Notes under the pieces: generated by a model
Databases searched by the model: none
Told to the model about the DNA's origin: nothing
The model's input: the letters and a program-made list of their open reading frames with translations, nothing else
Shown here: positions 1 to 6,566 of the stretch, piece after piece
Numbering within the stretch: position 1 is the first letter of the stretch
Layout of the letters: each line of letters opens with the position of its first letter
Made by a program: the position numbers and the translations under genes
Source of the DNA: DATLYT01 sp035574455
GTDB lineage: Bacteria; Bacteroidota; Ignavibacteria; UBA10030
Direction: 5' to 3'
Assembly (NCBI GenBank): GCA_035574455.1
Contig: DATLYT010000004.1
Span: 1-13,108, forward strand
DNA: 13,108 nucleotides

Positions 1-1179
1 ACACATCCCGCACAGGACACGACGATTGTGTTGACACAAGAGAATCAGCCGATTCTTACATTACAGGAGGAACACACACCGAGTTCAGGAAAGTTCGAGC
101 CAATGATCAGCTGGGAGCCGAGTGAGACGATCACCACGGCAGAGTATTTTGAGCAAATCCAGGACAGTTTGGTCATTACCGTGAAGGTACGGGCGCGGAA
201 CATTGCCGAGATGGAGGCGGTAGATAGCGTACGGATAACGTTGAAGAAGAATGTGCTGGATCATTTTGCGGTGAGGGTAGAGAGAGATACGGTGGCATTT
301 ACGGAGACCTCGAAGATTTTTGTGCAGGGAAAGGACGCGAGGGATAACGACATAGACCCGCCGGCCGATACAAAAGTGAACATCGTGTTGCGGGTGGATG
401 AACGCTATGGTAACTTAGCATATAAGAGTACTGTCGGCAAAGAGGTCATCGATGTTCCCTATAGTGACGCCAAGAGTGGGCAGGTGGTGTTTGCGGCGAC
501 GGGGGAGAATCCGATTGGTCTGGAGCCGCAGAAGGTGGATGTCGGTGTAACGGGTTTAGGCAAAGAAGGGGTGGGGAGCGTGTGGGTGAAGTCAAACTTT
601 GTGAAGTATTGCCAGACGAATTCAGCGTGGGCTAATCTGCCTTACGACTCTTACAAGGAATTAGATGAGAAAGGAAATGTGAAACAACCGGAACGACAGT
701 ATACCATAAAAGACAAAGGATGTGCATTAACAGCGATGGCAATGGTCTTGAAGGCGGTAGGGTTAGACTATGATCCTAAGAAGCTAAATGAAGAGATGAC
801 GAAAGACGGCCTATTTGGCAAACATCCAAAAACTGGGAACTGGGACGGTGGAGTGGAGTGGACGGCAGTTACTGAATATGGTTCGGCTAAGCTAAAGCCT
901 GATCCAGTTCCTATTGGAACTCAACAGAATTGGAACTCCAAAACACCTATTGCACTTTCATCACTGGACAGCTACTTGCGTTCAGGAGCTTTTGTGATAG
1001 TATTGGTTGGGAACCCAGACCGAAGGGATCCCACGCAGCTTCGTAACCACTGGGTGCTTGTAACGGGGAACGAGGGTGGGAAGTACAAGATTTTGGACCC
1101 TGGTTGTTACCAGGGAAGAACTACATTAGACAGCTATGGCAATGTTATTTACAGAGCGATCATCTATGAAAGGAAGTGA
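1..1179 (+). CDS. Ig-like surface protein with C-terminal C39-like cysteine peptidase domain (5' partial)
   Basis: The frame is open from base 1, so the N-terminus lies outside the window; a GTG at 28 is probably internal. Residue numbers here count from that GTG. Residues ~45-190 are beta-rich and resemble bacterial Ig-like repeats of large FCB surface proteins (DHFAVRVERDTVAF..., then AYGNL-type and GENPIGLEP segments). Residues ~195-383 look like a papain-fold C39-like peptidase (Peptidase_C39_2 type): Gln196 (YCQTNSAW) as oxyanion residue, Cys232 in GCALTAMAM as nucleophile, His341 in NHWVLVTG and Asp357 in ILDPG. All the expected catalytic residues are present, so the domain may be active. 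No ABC-transporter domains or bacteriocin follow, so a peptide-exporter role is unlikely; cell-wall or surface protein cleavage is inference. There is no T9SS sorting domain at the C-terminus. The next gene starts 3 bases after the stop, suggesting an operon. Confidence 0.75.
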   Translation, partial: THPAQDTTIVLTQENQPILTLQEEHTPSSGKFEPMISWEPSETITTAEYFEQIQDSLVITVKVRARNIAEMEAVDSVRITLKKNVLDHFAVRVERDTVAFTETSKIFVQGKDARDNDIDPPADTKVNIVLRVDERYGNLAYKSTVGKEVIDVPYSDAKSGQVVFAATGENPIGLEPQKVDVGVTGLGKEGVGSVWVKSNFVKYCQTNSAWANLPYDSYKELDEKGNVKQPERQYTIKDKGCALTAMAMVLKAVGLDYDPKKLNEEMTKDGLFGKHPKTGNWDGGVEWTAVTEYGSAKLKPDPVPIGTQQNWNSKTPIALSSLDSYLRSGAFVIVLVGNPDRRDPTQLRNHWVLVTGNEGGKYKILDPGCYQGRTTLDSYGNVIYRAIIYERK

Positions 1180-1182
1180 ATC

Positions 1183-1950
1183 ATGAGAACGATGAGTGTT
1201 ATTCGTTTTTTGGTGTTTCGTTGGGGGGTTGCCCTTCTAATCATCCAAAGTTTGCTATTATCAAGTATACAAGCCCAATTCCGATATCTTACAATCTACG
1301 CGAACGGCGACGTAAGATTACTTGTTATCGATCCACAGGGCCGGAGGCTTGGGTACGATCCAAGCTCAAATCAATACTTCGAGGAGATTCCAAGGGGAAA
1401 TATCGGGGCTGCGGGTATTGACATCGTCACCGAGGAAGGTGGGGAAGCAGACCCTTCACAAGTAAATCCGATTGAGGCAATGATTGGTGATGCAACAGAT
1501 GGTAACTACGCGATTACGGTTTTCGGACAATCGTTACGATTCTACTACTTAAGTATCCGAGCCAGACATGTTTCGAAACCGATTACTAATACAGGCAGCT
1601 GGGGCATTATAGACTCGGGGCAAACAGCAACATTTGTGTTTACCTATGATTTCAATGATCGTACCAAAAGCAGCATCCGAAGAGAGGTCACACCTGGCAT
1701 CCTTCTCCAAGACCTTGACAACTGCTTCAAGCTCGGCCTGATCAAGAACCAAGGTCTCTACACCAGCCTGAAACAAAAAGCAGACAATGCCACGAGCCAG
1801 CACGAGAAGGGACAAGACCGATCTGCGGTGAATCTTCTGCAAGCCTTTCTCAATGAAGTCAAAGCGCAAACCGGTAAAGGTGTTGACAACGATGCTGCGG
1901 CGATCTTAACAGAAGATGCTCAAGCCTTGATTCAGCAGTGGAGTAAGTGA
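1183..1950 (+). CDS. Secreted protein with FIMAH-like C-terminal domain
   Basis: The 255-residue product starts at an ATG preceded by AGGAAG (1171-1176, 6-base spacing), which overlaps the end of the upstream gene. Residues 1-32 form a signal peptide with a hydrophobic core (VALLIIQSLLLSSIQA) and likely cleavage after QA. The middle, ~33-165, is beta-rich and I recognise no family; it has YLTIYANGDVRLLVIDPQG near its start and a VSKPITNTGSWGIIDSGQT segment. Residues ~185-255 resemble the FIMAH domain: a helical segment with LGLIKNQGLYTSLKQKAD, a run with AVNLLQAFLNEVKAQTGK and a final AAAILTEDAQALIQQW. FIMAH domains are usually C-terminal in large exported proteins, so finding one on such a short protein is unusual. 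It is probably co-expressed with the C39-like surface protein upstream and the T9SS-sorted protein downstream. Molecular function is unknown. Confidence 0.75.
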   Translation: MRTMSVIRFLVFRWGVALLIIQSLLLSSIQAQFRYLTIYANGDVRLLVIDPQGRRLGYDPSSNQYFEEIPRGNIGAAGIDIVTEEGGEADPSQVNPIEAMIGDATDGNYAITVFGQSLRFYYLSIRARHVSKPITNTGSWGIIDSGQTATFVFTYDFNDRTKSSIRREVTPGILLQDLDNCFKLGLIKNQGLYTSLKQKADNATSQHEKGQDRSAVNLLQAFLNEVKAQTGKGVDNDAAAILTEDAQALIQQWSK

Positions 1951-1969
1951 ACGAAGCAAGGGGCATACC

Positions 1970-2602
1970 ATGCGACATTTACTGTTTGTAGTGCTGTGTC
2001 CAGCTTTCTTGATTGCCCAAACCCTCTACCACATTCCCTTTGCCTCGCAGGGCAATATGCTTGAGCTTGTGGTTGCGAACGCATCAAGTGTTGAAGCAAC
2101 TGAAGTGAACGTGAGTATCCAGAGTACTCCGGCCTGGTTACGGTTTGCTCAAACCGAGCAGAAGATAAGCGCTATCGCTGCGGGAGAAGAGCAACGTGCG
2201 GTGTTTGTCTTTGCAGTCGAGAAGTCCGCACCCGTCGGAGAAGAACATCGCCTGCAGTTCCGCATCAGCATGGGTGATGGTCAGAGTTGGACCAAAGAGA
2301 TACCGATTCTCGTTTCGGCGCCGGAGAAGTTTGAGCTGTTTCAGAACTATCCCAATCCGTTCAATCCGACAACGACAATTGCCTATCACCTTCCCGAACC
2401 GGCGTACATTACACTGAAGGTGTTTAACCTGCTGGGGCAAGAGATTCTAACCCTAGTTAACAGTGACAAACCAGCAGGCTACCATGAAGAAGCAGTGAAT
2501 GCTAATTCGGTAGCAAGCGGTGTCTATATTTATCAATTGTCTGGAGTTAGCCATCAGGGGGCGAAGTTCCTTGTGAACCGGTCGATGATAGTGCTCAAGT
2601 AG
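1970..2602 (+). CDS. Small secreted protein with T9SS type A C-terminal sorting domain
   Basis: The 210-residue product starts at ATG 1970 after AAGGGG (1958-1963). It has a short signal peptide (MRHLLFVVLCPAFLIAQ). Residues ~20-117 form a beta-rich domain resembling NEW3/Ig-like stalk modules (NMLELVVANASS..., APVGEEHRLQFRIS). Residues ~121-210 are a T9SS type A sorting domain, with FELFQNYPNPFNPTTTI, then YITLKVFNLLGQEI, then the terminal GVYIYQL and KFLVNRSMIVLK strands. Such domains direct export through the outer membrane by the type IX system, after which they are removed or used for anchoring; this is family knowledge. The protein carries almost nothing but one Ig-like module and the sorting signal, so a structural or carrier role is more likely than an enzymatic one. 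The spacing of 19 bases from the FIMAH-like gene suggests one transcript. The domain is also the main taxonomic clue in the window. Confidence 0.88.
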   Translation: MRHLLFVVLCPAFLIAQTLYHIPFASQGNMLELVVANASSVEATEVNVSIQSTPAWLRFAQTEQKISAIAAGEEQRAVFVFAVEKSAPVGEEHRLQFRISMGDGQSWTKEIPILVSAPEKFELFQNYPNPFNPTTTIAYHLPEPAYITLKVFNLLGQEILTLVNSDKPAGYHEEAVNANSVASGVYIYQLSGVSHQGAKFLVNRSMIVLK

Positions 2603-2751
2603 TCTAACCGGAACAGCCAGAGTTCTTCAATAACAATAGGTTCCTACTGCCACACCAAGACAAGTCTCACCCCGTTGCAACTCGCCCAAATAATTGCTAC
2701 CATGCGAGTAAGTAATTCACTGCTGTGCCGCAATTCCCCACGCGACATCCT
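2603..2751 (+). promoter_or_regulatory. Intergenic region with a possible sigma-70-like promoter
   Basis: This 149-base gap separates the secreted-protein block from the rodZ-like/ligA run. TTGCAA at 2675-2680 and TACCAT at 2698-2703 are separated by 17 bases, each matching the sigma-70 consensus in 4 of 6 positions, and would give a start near 2710 and a leader of about 40 bases. I see no strong terminator hairpin after 2602; only a 5-bp GGAAC/GTTCC pairing (2610-2614 with 2640-2644) with a long loop and no T-tract. The promoter is a weak prediction. Confidence 0.28.
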
Positions 2752-3549
2752 ATGAACCCGTTGCAAGCCTTTGGCGAAGAGCTCAAACAGCATCGCCAGA
2801 CTAAACAGATTTCTCTGTTGCAAATCTCGGCAGCAACGCGGATCCACGTCAAATTTCTCGAAGCGATTGAAGCCGGGACTCTTTCAGTCTTGCCCGCGCC
2901 CTACATTCGTGCGTTCATCAAGGAGTATGCACAAACGGTAGAGCTCGATCCGGCCGAAGTTCTCAGGAAGTACGACGAAGTAATCCAACGTTCCCAACCG
3001 ACTCCGCTGCCGACTCCGGATTCCATTACCCATGAACGGCGAAAACCTCTCTTTGCGGTCGAGCAGCGCAATCGATTTTTCAAACTTGTTCAACGTAATC
3101 TCGTGCAGTTTCTTGGCATTGCCGCCATCTTGATTGTTGTGCTGGTGCTCTACACCTCCGGGTCGACGGAAAGCCCGTCGAAGATGCCCGTCGAAGTCTC
3201 GTTCGACCGCGCCGTGAAGGAATCCGAAGCCGCTTTGGTAACGAATGCCGTGCCCCAACGGTCGGAAGCCCCGCTTTCCCACGCATCCTCGGACAGTCTT
3301 ACCCTTGAGATTACGACCATCGACTCCTTGTGGATCATGGTTGTTATCGACGGAAAGCATACCGTGGAGTATCTCTTTCCCCCGAAGTACCGGCGGACGT
3401 TGCATGCCCGCGATCAGTTTGCCATCACGATGGGCAACGCCGGTGGAGCGACATTCCGGTTGAACGGCAAGGAGCTCGGTCCGCTCGGTAAACGTGGCGC
3501 TGTGGTACGAAATGCCGTGTTGACGGCGGAGTCCGTGACCAATCTTTAA
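2752..3549 (+). CDS. RodZ-like membrane-anchored helix-turn-helix protein (HTH_25 plus DUF4115)
   Basis: I chose ATG 2752 (265 residues) because it gives the normal family start, MNPLQAFGEELKQHR; the frame extends to a GTG at 2725 but adds nine atypical residues. Neither start has a clear SD. Residues ~4-75 are a Cro/HTH_25 domain (ISLLQISAATRIHVKFLEAI, then PAPYIRAFIKEYA). A single membrane span lies at ~117-136 (FLGIAAILIVVLVLY), and residues ~180-255 fit the DUF4115 periplasmic domain (TTIDSLWIMVVIDGK, YLFPPKYRRTLHA, GNAGGATFRLNGKELG). RodZ binds MreB and helps maintain rod shape; related proteins are found widely in FCB genomes, where the function is less certain. The long linker after the span is Ser/Ala/Pro-rich. 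The gene precedes ligA by 9 bases and is likely co-transcribed with it. Confidence 0.8.
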   Translation: MNPLQAFGEELKQHRQTKQISLLQISAATRIHVKFLEAIEAGTLSVLPAPYIRAFIKEYAQTVELDPAEVLRKYDEVIQRSQPTPLPTPDSITHERRKPLFAVEQRNRFFKLVQRNLVQFLGIAAILIVVLVLYTSGSTESPSKMPVEVSFDRAVKESEAALVTNAVPQRSEAPLSHASSDSLTLEITTIDSLWIMVVIDGKHTVEYLFPPKYRRTLHARDQFAITMGNAGGATFRLNGKELGPLGKRGAVVRNAVLTAESVTNL

Positions 3550-3558
3550 TCTTTTCTC

Positions 3559-5586
3559 ATGCCCGCGAAGAAAGCCTCCCCAGCCATCCGGAAGCGTGTT
3601 GAAGCACTCCGCGAGAAACTTCGCGAGCATGACTACCGCTACTATGTTCTCGCCAAGCCTGTCATTTCCGACGAAGAGTACGACAAGTTGATGAAGGAAC
3701 TTATCGACTTGGAACGCGAATATCCAGAGTTAGTTACACCGGACTCTCCCTCGCAACGCGTCGGCGGAGAACCTACGAAGGAGTTTCCGACCGTCACGCA
3801 TGCCGTTCCTATGCTCAGTCTTTCGAATACCTACAGCGAAGAGGAGGTGTTGGAGTTTGACAGGCGCGTTCGGTCATTGCTGGGAAAAGAGCCTTATCGC
3901 TACGTGTGCGAGCTGAAGTTCGACGGCGTTGCCGTCAGTCTCACCTACACCGAAGGCCTTTTCGTGCGCGGAGCCACACGCGGCGACGGCATGCAGGGCG
4001 ACGACATTACGCAAAACCTCAAGACCATTCGCTCGATTCCTCTTCGATTGAACAAACACCCCAAAGGGCTTGAAGACATCGAAGTGCGCGGTGAAGTGTT
4101 CATGACGCGGGAAGATTTTCAGAAGATGAACGAAGAACGCGAACTTGCCGGCGAGAAAACCTTTATCAATCCTCGCAACTCCGCTGCCGGGACGCTGAAG
4201 CTTCAGGACCCGAAAATCGTAGCCCAGCGTCCGCTGAAATTCTACGCGTACTTCCTCCGCGCCGAGGGCATAAAACTCACCAGCCATTACGAGAACCTCA
4301 GGCTCTTGAAGGAATTAGGCTTTCCGGTTAACGAGCATGCCCGTCTTTGCCATACCATCAACGAAGTCATCGAATACTGGAAGGAATGGGAAGAACGGCG
4401 GGAAGACCTGCCCTATGACATCGACGGTGTCGTGGTAAAAGTCGATTCGCTCCGCCAACAGGATTTGCTCGGGGCGACGGCGAAAAGTCCGCGGTGGGCT
4501 ATTGCCTTTAAGTTTACCGCCCGGAAGAAAGAAACCGTTTTGAAGGACATCGTCCTGCAGGTGGGCCGGGTGGGAACGATTACGCCCGTTGCCGAGCTGG
4601 AGCCGGTTTTCGTTGGCGGTACAACCGTCTCGCGGGCAACGCTCCACAACGAGGATTATATCAAAGAGCTGGATATTCGTATTGGCGATACTGTTGTGGT
4701 AGAGAAGGGTGGAGATGTCATTCCCAAAGTCAGCGAAGTGGTGAAGGAGAAGCGGAAGCCGGGTGCGAAACCGTTCCAGATGCCGCGAACCTGCCCAGAA
4801 TGCAAGTCAACAATCATCCGTCCGGAGGGCGAGGCAAACTACTACTGCAACAACACCGAGTGTCCCGCACAGGTGAAGGCACGTATTGAACACTTTGCCC
4901 ACCGCGGTGCCATGGATATTGAAGGATTGGGTGAGGCCGTCGTCGAGCAGCTTGTCAATCTCGGTTTTGTGAGCAACTACGCGGACCTCTATGACCTGCA
5001 TAAGAAGAAAGCCAAACTTGTTGAGCTAGAACGGTGGGGTGAGAAGAGCGTCCAGAATTTGCTGGAAGCGATTGAGCAGAGCAAACAGAAGTCGTTTGCG
5101 CGTGTGCTCTTCGCGCTCGGAATCCGTCATGTCGGCTCCGGCGTCGCGCAACTGCTCGTGAAGCATTTTCCTTCTCTCGACGCGTTGATGCACGCGCGCA
5201 AGGAAGAGTTGGAGCAGATCCAGGGTATCGGACCGCAGATTGCGGGAAGTGTTTACGAGTTCTTTCGCGACAAACATAACCGGGCGATTGTTGAACGGCT
5301 GAGGAAAGCCGGCCTGCGGATGGAAGAAACAATCCCAAAGGCGGCGAAGTCGTCTCCGGTGTTCGGCAAGATATTCGTCCTCACCGGCACACTGTCGTCC
5401 ATGACACGTGAGGAAGCGAAAGAGAAGATTGAATCGCTCGGCGGGATCGTAGGGTCGAGCGTGAGCAAGAATACCGACTACCTTGTCGTCGGCGAAGAAG
5501 CGGGTTCAAAGTTGGACAAGGCAAAAAAGTTAGGTGTGGCAACACTGAGTGAGGAGGAATTCCTCGCCATGATTGGAGAACGATAG
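3559..5586 (+). CDS. ligA: NAD-dependent DNA ligase LigA
   Basis: The 675-residue product matches full-length bacterial LigA, which seals nicks in replication and repair using NAD+. Domain order is complete. Domain Ia is at ~1-70 (HDYRYYVLAKPVISDEEYD). The adenylation domain carries Lys120 in ELKFDG (the KxDG nucleophile that takes AMP), EVRGEVFM, NPRNSAAGTLK and DGVVVKVD. An OB fold follows at ~320-400 (LQVGRVGTITPVAELEPV). A four-cysteine zinc finger has Cys412, Cys415, Cys430 and Cys435. The HhH region includes ALGIRHVGSGVA and IQGIGPQIA. The C-terminal BRCT domain is at ~594-675 (FGKIFVLTGTLSSMTREEA, GGIVGSSVSKNTDYLVVG). The ATG at 3559 lies 9 bases after the upstream stop and has no recognisable SD, which may mean translational coupling. 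Nothing looks truncated. Identification is secure. Confidence 0.98.
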   Translation: MPAKKASPAIRKRVEALREKLREHDYRYYVLAKPVISDEEYDKLMKELIDLEREYPELVTPDSPSQRVGGEPTKEFPTVTHAVPMLSLSNTYSEEEVLEFDRRVRSLLGKEPYRYVCELKFDGVAVSLTYTEGLFVRGATRGDGMQGDDITQNLKTIRSIPLRLNKHPKGLEDIEVRGEVFMTREDFQKMNEERELAGEKTFINPRNSAAGTLKLQDPKIVAQRPLKFYAYFLRAEGIKLTSHYENLRLLKELGFPVNEHARLCHTINEVIEYWKEWEERREDLPYDIDGVVVKVDSLRQQDLLGATAKSPRWAIAFKFTARKKETVLKDIVLQVGRVGTITPVAELEPVFVGGTTVSRATLHNEDYIKELDIRIGDTVVVEKGGDVIPKVSEVVKEKRKPGAKPFQMPRTCPECKSTIIRPEGEANYYCNNTECPAQVKARIEHFAHRGAMDIEGLGEAVVEQLVNLGFVSNYADLYDLHKKKAKLVELERWGEKSVQNLLEAIEQSKQKSFARVLFALGIRHVGSGVAQLLVKHFPSLDALMHARKEELEQIQGIGPQIAGSVYEFFRDKHNRAIVERLRKAGLRMEETIPKAAKSSPVFGKIFVLTGTLSSMTREEAKEKIESLGGIVGSSVSKNTDYLVVGEEAGSKLDKAKKLGVATLSEEEFLAMIGER

Positions 5587-5595
5587 AGAAGGATT

Positions 5596-6135
5596 ATGTT
5601 CGAGAAATTTCGTTACCGGGTGGGGTTGGCGTATACGCGATTTCATTTTCGTTCAACCTCCGAGCAGGCGTTACGCTGGACGGGCGCAATTTCCAGCGCT
5701 AAACGCGTATTGTTAATTTTACCCGAATCGTCAAACGACGCACCGGCGTTGCGATCAACCGTGGAATACTTTTTGAAGCGCTTCTCTCCGACGAACCTCC
5801 TGATCGTCTCGCGCGTGGATGTCGCCACACAGCTGTTCCTTGACCGTCACACGCACCTGCAAACCTTTGCTCCAGCAGACCTCAACGCCTGGTTCCTTCC
5901 TCGGAGCGAGTTGACTCGAAGAGTGAAAAAGAGTACATTCGACGTAGCTGTGGACCTCAACCTCGACATGGCGTTGCCGAGCGCGTACCTCTGCCGTATT
6001 TCGGACGCGCGGATACGAGTCGGGTTTGTCAAGCCGTATGGCGATACATTCTATAACTTCCAGGTTCATCCACAGCGCGCGACCACCTTTGGGTCTGCCG
6101 CCACGATACTCATCAACTGTCTGCAGATGTTTTAG
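5596..6135 (+). CDS. GT9/heptosyltransferase-like protein, N-terminal half only
   Basis: The product has 179 residues. After ~34 residues it shows a Rossmann-like start (AKRVLLILPESSNDAPALR, then YFLKRFSPTNLLIVSRVD) and then STFDVAVDLNLDMALPSAYL followed by RISDARIRVGFV. That order (P-loop-like strand, FDVAVDLN, then a RVGF turn) is the pattern of the acceptor-side half of GT9/ADP-heptose:LPS heptosyltransferases. Those enzymes are usually over 300 residues; the C-terminal nucleotide-sugar domain is absent here. The gene ends at an ordinary TAG 20 bases before the next start, and I see no continuation of GT9 sequence in other frames. It may be a domesticated half, a scaffold, or a family of its own. 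GAAGGA at 5588-5593 lies only 2 bases before the ATG, a tight SD. It sits between ligA and a STAS gene. Function is uncertain and catalytic activity is doubtful. Confidence 0.55.
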   Translation: MFEKFRYRVGLAYTRFHFRSTSEQALRWTGAISSAKRVLLILPESSNDAPALRSTVEYFLKRFSPTNLLIVSRVDVATQLFLDRHTHLQTFAPADLNAWFLPRSELTRRVKKSTFDVAVDLNLDMALPSAYLCRISDARIRVGFVKPYGDTFYNFQVHPQRATTFGSAATILINCLQMF

Positions 6136-6155
6136 CGCGGGAGGTGCTTTTACCC

Positions 6156-6488
6156 ATGAAATTTGAGGTTAAGAAAAACGGAACAGCGATCGTGCTGAAG
6201 GTCAAAGAGCGCAAGCTCGATGCAAGCGTTTCGCCCGAATTAAAAGGGGAGTTCCTCATCCTCTGCAATCCGCAAACGAAAAATCTGGTTGTGGACCTGA
6301 GCGATGTCGAGTTTTGCGACAGCAGCGGTCTGAGCGCTCTTCTGATTGCTGAACGGAAAATGCGAGAAAACGGCGGCGTCGTGAAACTCGTCGGCTTGCA
6401 GAAAAAAGTCCTCTCGCTCATTCGCATCTCCCGTCTTGATCGCGCCTTCAGTATCCACGATTCCCTTGCCAAAGCACTGCGAGCCTGA
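6156..6488 (+). CDS. STAS-domain protein, anti-sigma factor antagonist type
   Basis: The ATG at 6156 (110 residues) is preferred to the GTG at 6144 because GGGAGGTG (6139-6146) is well placed as SD for the ATG and would overlap the GTG. The whole protein is one STAS domain: N-terminal strands (FEVKKNGTAIVLKVKE), a central LVVDLSDVEF strand, and the CDSSGLSALL motif with Ser56/Ser57 at the start of the helix. In SpoIIAA/RsbV relatives the second serine of the DSSG motif is phosphorylated by an anti-sigma kinase, which switches partner binding; Ser57 is the equivalent here by alignment of the motif. The C-terminal KVLSLIRISRLDRAFSIHDS is typical of the family. No kinase (RsbW/SpoIIAB-type) or PP2C phosphatase gene is visible in the window, so the partner is encoded elsewhere. 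Target is unknown. Confidence 0.9.
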   Translation: MKFEVKKNGTAIVLKVKERKLDASVSPELKGEFLILCNPQTKNLVVDLSDVEFCDSSGLSALLIAERKMRENGGVVKLVGLQKKVLSLIRISRLDRAFSIHDSLAKALRA

Positions 6489-6566
6489 TACGGGCTATTC
6501 TCGTTTTCCTCTCGTTGTTTCGTCTCGCCGGACGTATTCGCCCCAATCTTCTCGGAGGAGGCACTA

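Noticed and set aside
1176..1421. Overlapping + strand open frame of 81 codons
   Set aside because: It lies in another frame across the signal peptide of the FIMAH-like gene, has no family resemblance and no signal peptide of its own; the 1183 frame has an SD, signal peptide and recognisable domain.
3173..3198. Two copies of GCCCGTCGAAG 13 bases apart in the RodZ-like linker
   Set aside because: It is a short, single duplication in a low-complexity linker coding region and gives no evidence of a functional repeat.
2884..3630. Long minus-strand open frame of 248 codons opposite the RodZ-like gene
   Set aside because: Composition is His/Arg/Gly-rich with no domain, and it is antisense to a well-supported gene.
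6480..6503. Possible hairpin after the STAS gene (AGCC/GGCT, CGAG/CTCG)
   Set aside because: Stems are 4 bp each, discontinuous, and the T-tract is short; too weak to call a terminator.
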